A stretch of DNA of 53,485 bases from Chitinophagaceae bacterium (GCA_028288585.1 JAQBNL010000094.1:1-53485), one strand, 5' to 3'; numbered from the stretch's first letter, positions 23,131 through 32,885 are shown. Notes: a model not told the origin generated them from the sequence alone. Numbers and translations are program-made.

Positions 23131-25581
23131 ATGAGAAATTTTACATTATTGCTTTTAAGTGTATTCACATCAGCAATTACATACGCACAGCAAATTACCG
23201 GTAGTATAAAGGATGACCAGGGGAAAAACCTTCAGGGTGCTACCATTTCGCTAAAAAGGGCAAAAGATTCTTCTGTAGTTAAATTAGCAGTATCCAATTC
23301 AACGGGCAATTATACATTTTCAAACATTGGCGATGGTAAATATTTTATCAATACATCCCACGTGGGTTACAGGGCACAAAACTCTCCGGCTTTTGAAGTA
23401 AGCGGAGAAGGCCGTGTAACTGTACCCGAAGTTTCCGTGACTAAGCTTTCAGGTTCTTTAAAAGAAGTTGCCGTAACATCTGCAAAACCTTTTATTGAAG
23501 TTAAGGCTGATAAAACAATATTAAATATTGAAGGCAGTGTAAATGCCGTAGGGCAGGATGCATTGGAACTGTTACGCAAATCTCCCGGGGTAGTTGTAGA
23601 TAAAGATGAAAACCTTAGCCTAAGCGGTAAAAATGGCGTACAGGTATATATTGACGGACGGCCAACCCCGTTATCAGGAGCAGACCTTGCGGCTTATTTA
23701 AAAACATTGCAGTCTTCTTCTATTGAGGCAATTGAGATTATCACTAATCCCTCGGCTAAATATGAGGCGGCAGGAAATGCGGGTATCATAAACATCAAAT
23801 TAAAAAAGAATAAATCATACGGCACCAATGGTTCTGTAAACCTGGGATATAGCATTGGCACTTATCCAAAATATAATGGCGGGTTTTCTTTAAACAACCG
23901 GAATAAGTATGTTAATGTATACGGTAATTATAATTATAATGATAACCATAATGTGATGTACATGAATTTGTATCGTAAACAATTGGATACATTGTTCGAC
24001 CAGCGTTCTCTCATGAGTTTTACCGGCCACAGTCATAATTTTAAAGCTGGGGCTGATTATTTTATTAATAAGAAAAGTACAATTGGGGTAATGATAAATG
24101 GCAATATCGGGGAAAATGTATTTGGCAACGACAGCCGTACACCTATCTCTTATATACCTTCAGGGCAATTGGTTAAAACACTTACTGCTACTAATTCTAC
24201 AGCGGGAGACAGGAAAAGTGGTAACCTGAATTTTAATTATAAATACGCAGATACATCCGGGCATGAATTGAATATAGATGCTGACCGCGGGCTATACAGA
24301 ATTAAAAATGACCAGATGCAGCCAAATAATTATTATGATAAGCTTGGTGTTCTTTATAATACCCGTATATATAATTTTATTTCACCCACGGATATTGATA
24401 TTTATAGCCTGAAAGCTGATTACGAACAAAACTTTAAAAAAGGACGTTTAGGCTTTGGAGGTAAAACATCATATGTAAAAACAGCTAATGATTTTAACCG
24501 CTATGATATCATTTCCAGCGTTAGATATTTTGATAGTACAAGAAGCAATAATTTTAATTATAAAGAAAACATTAATGCTTTATACGTTAATTATAATAAA
24601 GCCTATAAGGGATTAATGGTTCAATTTGGCGTTCGTATGGAGAATACTAATCTTGAAGGCGTATCTAATGGATATAAATGGAATGGTTCAAAATTCGTTT
24701 CGAATGTTGATGGCTTTAAACATAATTATACTGATTTCTTCCCCAGTGGTGCAATTACTTTTAATAAAAAACCTATGAGCCAGTGGGGCCTGCGCTACAG
24801 CCGCAGGATTGACAGGCCTGCATACCAGGACCTGAATCCTTTTGAATTTAAATTAGATGAGTACACTTTTCAAAAAGGTAATATAAACCTGAGGCCGCAG
24901 TACACTAACAGTTTTGCCATAACGCATACTTACAAATACACATTAAATACAACTTTAAATTACAGCCATGTTAATGATGTATTTACTCAATTGATAGATA
25001 CAGCAGAATTATCAAAAAGTTTTATCACCAAAAAAAATCTTGCCACGCAGGATGTATTTAGTTTAAACATCAGCTATCCGTTTAGTAAAAAATGGTACAG
25101 TGTTTTCTCAAATTTAAATGCTAATTATTCTCATTATAAAGCCAATTTTGGAACAGGCAGAATTGTAGACCTTGATGCGTATGCATTCAACATTTATCAG
25201 CAGCATACATTTAAACTAGGTAAAGGTTATACGGGAGAAATAAGCGGCTTTTATACATCACCTTCAATATGGCAGGGTACTTTTAAAAGTACGGCAATGT
25301 GGGGTGTTGACGGCGGCTTAATGAAAACAATATTAAAAGGAAAAGGCACTGCAAAAATTGCCGTAAGCGATATATTTAATACCATGCACTGGGGCGGCAC
25401 AAGCGAGTTTGCGGGGCAATATATAAAAGCAAGCGGAGGTTGGGAAAGCCGTTTGTTTAAAGTAAACTTTAGTTATCGCTTTGGTAACAACCAGGTAAAG
25501 GCTGAACGCCAGCGAAAAACAAGCCAGGAAGAAGAGAACCAGCGGGTAAACAGTGATGGCGGCGGCGGTATTGCAAAATAA
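23131..25581 (+). CDS. TonB-dependent receptor-like outer-membrane protein with carboxypeptidase-regulatory domain
   Basis: The 816-residue protein has signal peptide MRNFTLLLLSVFTSAITYAQ. A CarboxypepD_reg-like beta-sandwich follows (about 21-105, QITGSIKDDQGKNLQGATIS), then a plug domain (about 120-225, VQVYIDGRPTPLSGADLAAY, ITNPSAKYEAAGNAGIINIK). The rest is an OMP_b-brl_3-type barrel. The C-terminus ends VNFSYRFGNNQVKAERQRKT and a polar tail rather than a final aromatic strand, as often seen in this subfamily. It probably transports or senses an unidentified ligand at the outer membrane; there is no SusD partner next to it. The gene ends at a strong bidirectional terminator. Confidence 0.92.
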   Translation: MRNFTLLLLSVFTSAITYAQQITGSIKDDQGKNLQGATISLKRAKDSSVVKLAVSNSTGNYTFSNIGDGKYFINTSHVGYRAQNSPAFEVSGEGRVTVPEVSVTKLSGSLKEVAVTSAKPFIEVKADKTILNIEGSVNAVGQDALELLRKSPGVVVDKDENLSLSGKNGVQVYIDGRPTPLSGADLAAYLKTLQSSSIEAIEIITNPSAKYEAAGNAGIINIKLKKNKSYGTNGSVNLGYSIGTYPKYNGGFSLNNRNKYVNVYGNYNYNDNHNVMYMNLYRKQLDTLFDQRSLMSFTGHSHNFKAGADYFINKKSTIGVMINGNIGENVFGNDSRTPISYIPSGQLVKTLTATNSTAGDRKSGNLNFNYKYADTSGHELNIDADRGLYRIKNDQMQPNNYYDKLGVLYNTRIYNFISPTDIDIYSLKADYEQNFKKGRLGFGGKTSYVKTANDFNRYDIISSVRYFDSTRSNNFNYKENINALYVNYNKAYKGLMVQFGVRMENTNLEGVSNGYKWNGSKFVSNVDGFKHNYTDFFPSGAITFNKKPMSQWGLRYSRRIDRPAYQDLNPFEFKLDEYTFQKGNINLRPQYTNSFAITHTYKYTLNTTLNYSHVNDVFTQLIDTAELSKSFITKKNLATQDVFSLNISYPFSKKWYSVFSNLNANYSHYKANFGTGRIVDLDAYAFNIYQQHTFKLGKGYTGEISGFYTSPSIWQGTFKSTAMWGVDGGLMKTILKGKGTAKIAVSDIFNTMHWGGTSEFAGQYIKASGGWESRLFKVNFSYRFGNNQVKAERQRKTSQEEENQRVNSDGGGGIAK

Positions 25582-25603
25582 TTTAAATAAGCTCACTCCA
25601 AAT

Positions 25604-25635
25604 AAAAAAGGTCCTGCATTTTGCAGGACCTTTTT
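25604..25635. terminator. bidirectional rho-independent terminator
   Basis: A 9-bp perfect stem GGTCCTGCA/TGCAGGACC with loop TTT is flanked by A6 and T5, so the hairpin works in both directions. It lies between the convergent TonB receptor gene and the cytochrome gene. Confidence 0.92.
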
Positions 25636-25642
25636 ATGTCAT

Positions 25643-26266
25643 TTACATTTTCCTTTGAACAACCGGGGGCGCAGGTGGCGGCACCATATTGCTAATAGGT
25701 TTTGTGGATTTTAAATATGAAAATATGGCTTTAAGTTCATCATCATTATAATTCCTTATTGATTGCCACGGCATGGGTGGTAAAAGATCCCGGCTTCCTG
25801 CCAAACCTTTTAGTTTACCATTTCTAATAGCAAATAGAAACTGGTCCTCATTCCATGTGCCAATACCTGTTTCATCTGACGTAAGATTAGCTGAATATGA
25901 AATACCCCATGGACCTACCCATGCAGTAAGCGTTTGACTTACAAAATAGCCTTTAGTTTCCATTGCATTTCTGTCAACATCGGGTGCAGGCATTTTTGCA
26001 GGATGGCCGGATAACAATAATGTGCTGTCATCTTCAGGCCCACGTGGTCCCATTTTTTTAGGCGTATGGCAATCACCACAACCGCCGGCCATTACAAGGT
26101 GCTCACCCCATTTAACCTGGCTTTCATAACCGCCGTTAGCTTTGCTTCCAACAAGAACGGTGTCTTTTTGATTACTGGCTTCACCGGTTTTATTCTCACT
26201 GCATCGAGAAAGAAAGAATGTACTGCATACAAGGATGATTACAATAATAACTGAGAGTTTCTTCAT
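25643..26266 (-). CDS. c-type cytochrome lipoprotein
   Basis: The product has 207 residues. A signal sequence with lipobox FLSRC (Cys22) predicts a lipid-anchored periplasmic protein. There is one heme-binding site, CGDCH at 63-67, and LPPMPWQSIRNYNDDELKAI near the C-terminus provides the likely axial Met and the closing helix of a class I cytochrome c. The single-heme architecture resembles the cytochrome subunits of periplasmic dehydrogenases or isoquinoline-type oxidoreductases. The gene stands about 2 kb from the PuuD-type urate oxidase, so it could accept electrons in this region, but no direct evidence ties it to purine oxidation. It ends in PPPAPPVVQRK, a Pro-rich tail. Confidence 0.88.
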   Translation of the reverse strand: MKKLSVIIVIILVCSTFFLSRCSENKTGEASNQKDTVLVGSKANGGYESQVKWGEHLVMAGGCGDCHTPKKMGPRGPEDDSTLLLSGHPAKMPAPDVDRNAMETKGYFVSQTLTAWVGPWGISYSANLTSDETGIGTWNEDQFLFAIRNGKLKGLAGSRDLLPPMPWQSIRNYNDDELKAIFSYLKSTKPISNMVPPPAPPVVQRKM

Positions 26267-26439
26267 AAACAGATTTTTTAAAATTATAAATGAGAAGGTG
26301 CTAATAATTTAGCAATCAGCATACAATTCTTCTATGAAGAAAAATAATTTTTTTATTTATGCCAAATTTTTTTACATATATTTTTAAGAGATAATTCAAC
26401 ATGATATTTTATATCTTCATTTTAAATAAAATTGTTCGC

Positions 26440-28368
26440 ATGAAAATTTTTTTCTTTCTTTTATTATTATCAGTCCAGATTGTATTTGCACAGAACAAAG
26501 ATGTAATTACACCGGCCCCAAATTTAATTGTACAGGGAATACCTGATATTCCTGTATCCATAAAAAATGATTTATTGCGTTACACTGAATCCCGTTCAGC
26601 ATCATTTGCAGATTGGCACCCGGTAAAACGCAATATGCTTATCAGTACAAGATTTGCAAATGTTGCGCAACTGCATCTTGTAAAGATGCCCTTGGGTGCA
26701 AGAAAGCAAATTACTTTTTATGAAGATGCGGTTACCGGCGCTACCTATGAACCGGTGAATGGTGATTATTTTTTATTTACCAAAGATGTGGGTGGTAATG
26801 AATTTGGGCAGATATATAGATATGATGTTGCTACCGGAAATGTTACCATGCTTACTGATGGCGGCCGCTCCCAGAATAGTGGAATGGTTTGGAGCCACAA
26901 TGGTAAACGGATAGCGTATGGTTCCACAAGACGCAATGGAGCTGACAGGGACATTTATATTATGGATCCCAAAGATCCTTCTTCAGACAAATTGGTATTA
27001 CAAATTGCCGGCGGTGGATGGGGCGTTTTAGATTGGTCGCCGGATGATAAAGAATTATTGATTCTTGAAGTAATTTCTGCTAATGAATCGTATTACTGGA
27101 TAGTTGATGTTGCATCAGGAAGCAAAACTGCGATAACTGATCGTAGCATTGGAGGCATTGCAAATAACGATGCAAGATTTTCCAAAGACGGTAAAGGAAT
27201 TTATTTTACAACAGATCGGGACAATGAGTTTGCACGGCTTGCCTATATGGATCTTGCAACAAAAAAGATCAAATACCTTACTGCCATTCCATGGGATATA
27301 GAAGGCTTTGATCTTTCAAAAGATGGAAAACATATTGTATTTACAACCAATGAAGCCGGCGAATCTAAATTATACCTGTTGCATACCGATAACAATCAGT
27401 ATAAAAAAATTGAAGGTTTACCACAGGGTGTTTATGGTGCACCCGTGTTTCATAAGAATAATAAAGATGTAGCCATAAATATAAATTCAGCACGTGCAGC
27501 TGCTGATGTTTTTGTAATAGATATTTCAACCGGAAAATCGGAGAGATGGACCGAAAGTGAAATGGGAGGATTGGTTCCTGAACAGTTAAGTATGCCTTCA
27601 TTAATAAAATGGAAAAGCTTTGATGGTAAAGAGATCAGCGGTTTTTATTATAAGCCTGCAAAAAAATTTACAGGTAAAAGGCCTGTACTAATTAATATTC
27701 ACGGGGGCCCCGAGGGACAATCAAGACCAAATTATTTAGGCGCAAACAATTATTATTTAAACGAATTGGGAGTTGCAGTAATTTATCCCAATGTAAGAGG
27801 CTCGTTAGGGTACGGCAAAACTTTTTTAGCACTTGATAACGGTATGAAAAGGGAAGAATCAGTAAAAGATATAGGTGCATTGCTTAACTGGATAGCAAAA
27901 CAACCTGAACTGGATGCAAGCCGTATAATGGTTACAGGCGGCAGTTATGGCGGTTATATGACTTTAGCTGTAGCTACCATGTATAACGACAGGATAAAAG
28001 CATCGCTTGATGTAGTAGGTATCTCAAACTTTAATACATTTTTAAAAAATACAGAAAGCTACCGGCGTGATTTAAGACGTGTAGAATATGGTGATGAAAG
28101 AGATCCTGCCATGCATGATTTTTTTGAGAAGATGGCGCCACTGAATAATGCACAAAAAATTACAAAGCCATTATTTATTGTACAGGGAGGTAATGATCCA
28201 CGTGTGCCACGTACGGAGGCTGAGCAAATGGCAAATAAAGTAAGAAGCAATGGAGGTGTGGTTTGGTACCTTGAGGCTAAAGATGAAGGGCATGGTTTCA
28301 GAAAGAAAAACAATGCCGACTTTCAGCGCTATGCTACGATATTATTTATGCAAAAATATTTGTTATAA
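26440..28368 (+). CDS. S9 family prolyl oligopeptidase, secreted
   Basis: I start at ATG 26440 because MKIFFFLLLLSVQIVFAQ is a clean signal peptide; the ATG at 26401 adds 13 residues before it. The roughly 642-residue protein has an N-terminal seven-blade beta-propeller of TolB/WD40-like repeats (for example VWSHNGKRIAYGSTRR, DWSPDDKELLILE). A C-terminal alpha/beta-hydrolase domain follows with nucleophile GGSYGGYM, Asp in GGNDPRVP and His in DEGHGF. This is an oligopeptidase or dipeptidyl-peptidase of the acylaminoacyl-peptidase type, acting in the periplasm on short peptides. It has no operon partner and is followed by a hairpin terminator. Confidence 0.93.
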   Translation: MKIFFFLLLLSVQIVFAQNKDVITPAPNLIVQGIPDIPVSIKNDLLRYTESRSASFADWHPVKRNMLISTRFANVAQLHLVKMPLGARKQITFYEDAVTGATYEPVNGDYFLFTKDVGGNEFGQIYRYDVATGNVTMLTDGGRSQNSGMVWSHNGKRIAYGSTRRNGADRDIYIMDPKDPSSDKLVLQIAGGGWGVLDWSPDDKELLILEVISANESYYWIVDVASGSKTAITDRSIGGIANNDARFSKDGKGIYFTTDRDNEFARLAYMDLATKKIKYLTAIPWDIEGFDLSKDGKHIVFTTNEAGESKLYLLHTDNNQYKKIEGLPQGVYGAPVFHKNNKDVAININSARAAADVFVIDISTGKSERWTESEMGGLVPEQLSMPSLIKWKSFDGKEISGFYYKPAKKFTGKRPVLINIHGGPEGQSRPNYLGANNYYLNELGVAVIYPNVRGSLGYGKTFLALDNGMKREESVKDIGALLNWIAKQPELDASRIMVTGGSYGGYMTLAVATMYNDRIKASLDVVGISNFNTFLKNTESYRRDLRRVEYGDERDPAMHDFFEKMAPLNNAQKITKPLFIVQGGNDPRVPRTEAEQMANKVRSNGGVVWYLEAKDEGHGFRKKNNADFQRYATILFMQKYLL

Positions 28369-28388
28369 GAAAGAAGAAATGAAAAGGG

Positions 28389-28416
28389 TGCCTGCTCAAT
28401 GGAGGCAGGCATTTTT
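28389..28416 (+). terminator. terminator after the S9 peptidase gene
   Basis: The stem TGCCTGC (28389-28395) pairs with GCAGGCA (28405-28411), extendable by TC/GA with one bulge, and is followed by T5. It lies between convergent genes and may serve both. Confidence 0.8.
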
Positions 28417-29830
28417 ATTTTAGGGAAGCACCCTGTTCTATCCAGCAACGGATAATTTCCCGTTCTTCAAGGGTCATATTGGTTTTATTATTCTGGGGCA
28501 TTGTTTTAGTTAATACAACTCTTTGCATTATTTTATCTTTCAGCTTTATAATATTTTCCGGTGTATCGTAGGTAACTCCATTCGGGGGGGCTTTAATTAC
28601 ATCATCAGTTGGGGCGGATGAATGACATGTTATACATCTTGATTGTACAATCGCATTTACTTCTGTAAAATTAATATTGGTTTTACATTCCCCCGGTTTT
28701 GGCGGCGCCGAAACATATGCTGTTGCCAGTAATATCAATACTGAAACGGGCATTACCCAAACACTATACTTTCCACGCTCACGCAGGTTTAGCCAATGTT
28801 TTATTCCTGCGCTTCCCAACGATATGGCTGCTAAAATTATCCATGGATATTTAAATCCGAAAGTGCCCGGGAAATGATTGCTCACCATTACAAATAAAAC
28901 CGGCAGCGTTAAATAGTTGTTGTGAAGTGAACGCAGGCCTGCATGTTTACCCAGTTCAGGATTTAATGGCTTGCCCTCTTTAGCTGCTTTCACCATTGCT
29001 TTTTGCGAAGGAATAATTACAAAAAAAACATTGGCAACCATAATAGAACCCAACATGGCACCAAAGTGAATGTATGCAGCCCGTGCACTGAACACATAAC
29101 AATAAAACCACGCAAATCCACAGGCGATGGTAAATCCAATTAAAGCAAACCAGATTCCTTTTTTTATAAGAGAAGTTTTGCAAAAAATGTCATATACAAG
29201 CCAGCCAATAACAAATGAACCGATGCCGGTAGTAATTGCAGCTGCCGGGCTCATATCAAAAACATTGGTATCAATTAAAAATCCCTTTGCATTAAAATAG
29301 TATACAATAAATAAAAGACTAAATCCTGATATCCATGTAAAATATGCTTCGTACTTAAACCAGTGAAGATGCTTTGGTATTGTCTTGGGAGCGGTTTTAT
29401 ATTTTTCAAGATAATAAAAGCCACCACCATGTATTGCCCATAAATTTCCTGCGAGCTCATCCCTTACGTTCTCAGTTCTATTTAATGCATTCTCTAAAAA
29501 AACAAAATAAAACGAAGCGCCTATCCATGCAATCCCGAACGTGATATGCATTACTCTTACTACAATGTTCAGCCACTCCATTACATGGCCTTCCATTGGC
29601 GTGCCTTTTACTATTGCATAAGTGAAACCCAGGATGGCTATTATCACTAATACAATGGCAGCATAAATAAAGTTATGTGAGCCAAGCAGCCTGCTTTTAT
29701 AAGCCTCGGATTCCCCTTCATTTGTTATGCCGTTATCAGTTTCATTTGAAAGCGATCGAAAATGGTATGTCATCCATACCAGCATAATTAAAATAAGTAG
29801 CAGTATGGTGTAAATTATAAAGTGGAACAT
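28415..29830 (-). CDS. puuD: membrane-bound urate oxidase PuuD (urate hydroxylase with C-terminal cytochrome c)
   Basis: I start at ATG 29830 rather than the TTG at 29842. The 471-residue protein has about eight hydrophobic segments in its first 370 residues, with the PuuD signatures MHITFGIAWIGASFYFVFLE and LWAIHGGGFYYLEKYKTAP. A C-terminal cytochrome c domain follows, with the heme site CITCH at 399-403 and an axial Met in KTMPQNNKTNM. PuuD oxidises urate to 5-hydroxyisourate and passes electrons to the respiratory chain, instead of making hydrogen peroxide as the cofactorless uricase does. It is divergent from the allantoinase operon and fills the urate step missing elsewhere in the window. 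Confidence 0.92.
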   Translation of the reverse strand: MFHFIIYTILLLILIMLVWMTYHFRSLSNETDNGITNEGESEAYKSRLLGSHNFIYAAIVLVIIAILGFTYAIVKGTPMEGHVMEWLNIVVRVMHITFGIAWIGASFYFVFLENALNRTENVRDELAGNLWAIHGGGFYYLEKYKTAPKTIPKHLHWFKYEAYFTWISGFSLLFIVYYFNAKGFLIDTNVFDMSPAAAITTGIGSFVIGWLVYDIFCKTSLIKKGIWFALIGFTIACGFAWFYCYVFSARAAYIHFGAMLGSIMVANVFFVIIPSQKAMVKAAKEGKPLNPELGKHAGLRSLHNNYLTLPVLFVMVSNHFPGTFGFKYPWIILAAISLGSAGIKHWLNLRERGKYSVWVMPVSVLILLATAYVSAPPKPGECKTNINFTEVNAIVQSRCITCHSSAPTDDVIKAPPNGVTYDTPENIIKLKDKIMQRVVLTKTMPQNNKTNMTLEEREIIRCWIEQGASLK

Positions 29831-29896
29831 ATAAGAGGCCAAATTAAAATTTAGTTTTCTATTTTTAGTGATTCATTTAAGATTAATATTTTTCCT

Positions 29897-31228
29897 GTGT
29901 TTGATATTGCCATAAAAAGTAAAAGGATAATAACTCCGGAGGGAGAAAAGAATGGAGTTGTAATTATAAGAGATGGGATAATAATTGATGTTGTTGAATC
30001 GCTGGAGAATGCCGGTGAAAGATTAATTGATGTACACGATAAAGTAGTAATGCCGGGAATAATTGATCCTCATGTACACATAAATGAGCCGGGAAGAACA
30101 GAGTGGGAGGGTTTTAATACCGCCACCAAAGCTGCGCTGGCAGGAGGAATTACCACATTGGTAGATATGCCTTTAAATTCTTCACCGGTTACAACAACTG
30201 CAAGAGCCTGGGATGAAAAGTTATCTGCAACAAAAGGCCAGCTACATACTAACTGTGGTTTTTGGGGCGGAGTAATTCCCGGGAACGAAAATGATATAAA
30301 ACCATTAATTGAAAAAGGTGTATTGGGCTTTAAAGCATTTCTCACTCATTCAGGCATTGATGAATTTCCAAATGTTACTGAAGACGACCTGAGAAAAGTA
30401 ATGCCTATAATTGCAAAAAGTGCTTTACCATTATTAGTTCATTGCGAACTTACTCACAACTCACAACTCACAACTGGCAATTCACGTTCATATCAAAACT
30501 ATTTAGCCTCCCGTCCCCGTAAATGGGAGGACGATGCTATCGCCTTAATGATACGGCTGTGTGAAGAATTTAATTGCCATGTTCATATTGTTCATTTATC
30601 TTCTTCCGATTCCATAGAACAAATTGCAAAAGCAAAACAAAAAGGTTTACCATTAACGGTAGAAACAGGCCAGCATTATTTATATTTTAATGCTGAAGAT
30701 ATCAAAGATGGGCAAACACAATTTAAATGTGCGCCGCCTATCCGTGAAAAAGAAAATAATGATAAGCTATGGCAGGCACTAAAAGACGGAGTAATAGATT
30801 TTGTAGCAACTGATCATTCGCCTGCCACTCCTGACCTTAAAGACTTACAAAGCGGTGATTTCATGAAAGCATGGGGAGGTATTGCTTCCCTGCAATTTGC
30901 GTTACCGGTGTTGTGGACTGCTGCAATAAAAAGATCCTGCAGCCTGAATGATATTACAAAATGGCTTTGCGAAAACCCATCGAAACTGGTGAGTAAAGGA
31001 AAATCCAAAGGAAGAATTGCAAAAGGCTATGATGCAGATGTTGCCGTTTGGGATGAAAAAAAATCTTTTACAGTCACTGAAGATATAATTCAACATAAGC
31101 ATACAATAACTCCGTATTTAAATCAGGAATTATCAGGAGTGGTTGAGCAGACTTATTTATCAGGAGAAAAAGTGTTTGATACCGGAAAGTTTTTACATTT
31201 GAATAAAGGCAAAATAATATTACGTTAA
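29897..31228 (+). CDS. allB: allantoinase
   Basis: The start is GTG at 29897 (VFDIAIKSKRIITPEGEK). The 443-residue amidohydrolase has metal-site motifs DPHVHINEPGRTEWEG, the carboxylatable Lys in GFKAFLTHSG, VHCE, HIVHLSS and the final Asp in ATDHSPATPDLK. It hydrolyses allantoin to allantoate in the cytoplasm. The HCE motif is followed by an unusual in-frame run encoded by three CTCACAA repeats (HNSQLTTGNS), which looks like a repeat insertion near the active site. The stop overlaps the allantoicase ATG by one base (TAATG), so translation is coupled. Dihydropyrimidinase is the alternative, but the gene neighbours fix the call. Confidence 0.95.
   Translation: MFDIAIKSKRIITPEGEKNGVVIIRDGIIIDVVESLENAGERLIDVHDKVVMPGIIDPHVHINEPGRTEWEGFNTATKAALAGGITTLVDMPLNSSPVTTTARAWDEKLSATKGQLHTNCGFWGGVIPGNENDIKPLIEKGVLGFKAFLTHSGIDEFPNVTEDDLRKVMPIIAKSALPLLVHCELTHNSQLTTGNSRSYQNYLASRPRKWEDDAIALMIRLCEEFNCHVHIVHLSSSDSIEQIAKAKQKGLPLTVETGQHYLYFNAEDIKDGQTQFKCAPPIREKENNDKLWQALKDGVIDFVATDHSPATPDLKDLQSGDFMKAWGGIASLQFALPVLWTAAIKRSCSLNDITKWLCENPSKLVSKGKSKGRIAKGYDADVAVWDEKKSFTVTEDIIQHKHTITPYLNQELSGVVEQTYLSGEKVFDTGKFLHLNKGKIILR
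30452..30476 (+). repeat. CTCACAA tandem repeat inside allB
   Basis: Three tandem units of about 7-8 bases, ACTCACAA type, insert Thr/His/Asn/Ser/Gln/Leu residues just after the metal-binding His-Cys-Glu motif of allantoinase, in frame. Confidence 0.65.
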
Positions 31229-32268
31229 TGGATACAGTACAACCTGCATTTACAAAACTCACTGATCTTGCAGCAGAACGTTTAGGTGGTAAAGCGCTTT
31301 TATGCAGCGATGATTTTTTTGCAGAGAAAGAAAATTTATTAAAGCCGGGCCGTGGAATTTTTATAGCTGATAAATATACTGACAGGGGCAAATGGATGGA
31401 TGGATGGGAATCAAGAAGAAAGCGAACGCCCGGGCATGACTGGTGTATAATACAACTGGCAACTGCCGGAAAAATATATGGTGTGGATATTGACACAAAT
31501 CATTTTCTTGGCAATCATCCGCCCAATGCTTCTATTGATGCATGTTACATTGAGCAAGGCGCAGATATTGATCTTGAAAATGCAGACCCGGTAACTATGG
31601 GGTGGAAAGAAATTCTTCCTAAGTCTTCCTTAAAAGCAGGCTCACAAAATTTTTACGAAATAAAAGACAAAAATATATATACGCATATCAGGTTAAATAT
31701 TTATCCTGATGGGGGCGTGGCAAGATTAAAAGTATATGGAGAAGTTTTTAAAAACTGGGATATAGTTAATGAAGAAGAAGTAATTGATCTGGCGGCTGCT
31801 GTTAATGGGGGCAAATCAATTTTATGTAATGATATGTTTTTCTCTCATATGGATAATCTTATTATGCCGGGCCGGGGAGTAAACATGGGAGATGGGTGGG
31901 AGACAAAACGTAACCGGACCCCTAACAACCGTGATTGGGTAATTGTAAGGCTGGCTCATGAGGGAGTAATTGAAAAGATATTAATTGATACATTTCATTT
32001 CAAAGGTAATTATCCTGATAGCTCTTTACTGGAAGGGTGTAATATTACCCTGCGTGATGAAAATAAATTACACACCTCCGAAATTAAATGGAGAACAATT
32101 CTACCCCAGGCCAAATTAAGTGCCGACCATCAGCATTATTTTGAAAATGAAATTGCAGGTAAAGATTCGTATACTCATGTACGTTTGTCTATTTTTCCTG
32201 ATGGAGGAATAAGCAGGATGCGGTTATGGGGAAGGATAAAGAAAGAAGAAATAAGGAATGAGAAATAA
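31228..32268 (+). CDS. alc: allantoicase
   Basis: The 346-residue protein is made of two homologous halves, as in known allantoicases. LCSDDFFAEKENLLKPGRG with WESRRKRTPGHDWCIIQLA is repeated as LCNDMFFSHMDNLIMPGRG with WETKRNRTPNNRDWVIVRLA. It hydrolyses allantoate to (S)-ureidoglycolate and urea, the third step of the allantoin route here. The ATG overlaps the allantoinase stop. The last residues (EEIRNEK) and the stop codon fall in a dispersed AT-rich repeat shared with xdhC, so the native C-terminus may have been replaced. OHCU decarboxylase begins 83 bases downstream. Confidence 0.95.
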   Translation: MDTVQPAFTKLTDLAAERLGGKALLCSDDFFAEKENLLKPGRGIFIADKYTDRGKWMDGWESRRKRTPGHDWCIIQLATAGKIYGVDIDTNHFLGNHPPNASIDACYIEQGADIDLENADPVTMGWKEILPKSSLKAGSQNFYEIKDKNIYTHIRLNIYPDGGVARLKVYGEVFKNWDIVNEEEVIDLAAAVNGGKSILCNDMFFSHMDNLIMPGRGVNMGDGWETKRNRTPNNRDWVIVRLAHEGVIEKILIDTFHFKGNYPDSSLLEGCNITLRDENKLHTSEIKWRTILPQAKLSADHQHYFENEIAGKDSYTHVRLSIFPDGGISRMRLWGRIKKEEIRNEK

Positions 32269-32280
32269 GAAATAAAGAAT
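32246..32280 (+). repeat. dispersed AT-rich repeat at the end of the allantoicase gene
   Basis: Positions 32246-32265 are identical to the reverse complement of 10021-10040 in xdhC. The repeat covers the last allantoicase codons and the stop, then continues as GAAATAA-type units. Confidence 0.65.
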
Positions 32281-32351
32281 ACCGAAGGTAACCACAAACC
32301 CGTCGATTGGGTCAGCCGGGCGGGCACAAACTATAAACTACAAATTGTAAT

Positions 32352-32885
32352 ATGACAATAGCAGAATTTGATCATTTTTCAACTGAAAAGAAAAAAGAAT
32401 TACTGGGGCAATGTTGTGGTTCATCTGCATGGGTAAATAAAATGCTCACAGTTTTTCCTGTAGAAGACCTTGTTGAATTATTAGAAGCTGCAGAAGAAAA
32501 ATGGGATGAATGCGCTGAACCAGACTGGAAAGAAGCATTTGAGCATCATCCCAAAATTGGTGACATAAATTCTTTAAAAGAAAAATTTGAAAACACAGCC
32601 GGATGGGCCGCTGGTGAGCAATCAGGAGTAAACAGGGCAACCGGGAATATTTTACAGGAACTGTCAAAAGCAAATGAAGAATATCAAAATAAATTTGGTT
32701 TTATTTTTATAGTTTGTGCAACGGGTAAATCAGCTGAAGAAATGCTGGGTATGTTGAAGTCGCGATTGAATAATACCGCCGCTGAAGAAATTAATATAGC
32801 CGCTGCAGAACAACTTAAAATAACCAAATTAAGGCTGGAAAAATTATTGGGTGTAAATGAAAGTTCAAAAACATACGAGCTATGA
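32352..32885 (+). CDS. uraD: 2-oxo-4-hydroxy-4-carboxy-5-ureidoimidazoline (OHCU) decarboxylase
   Basis: This is a 177-residue all-helical protein of the OHCU decarboxylase family. The catalytic motif FEHHPKIGD (about residues 65-73) carries the conserved His, and EQSGVNRA (about 95-102) matches the EQAG-type substrate segment. LNEEYQNKFGFIFIVCATGK appears as ANEEYQNKFGFIFIVCATGK, a further family signature. It converts OHCU to (S)-allantoin after HIU hydrolase acts. Its stop overlaps the HIU hydrolase ATG by four bases, so the two consecutive enzymes are translationally coupled. At 177 residues it is the usual length, with no fusion. Confidence 0.95.
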   Translation: MTIAEFDHFSTEKKKELLGQCCGSSAWVNKMLTVFPVEDLVELLEAAEEKWDECAEPDWKEAFEHHPKIGDINSLKEKFENTAGWAAGEQSGVNRATGNILQELSKANEEYQNKFGFIFIVCATGKSAEEMLGMLKSRLNNTAAEEINIAAAEQLKITKLRLEKLLGVNESSKTYEL

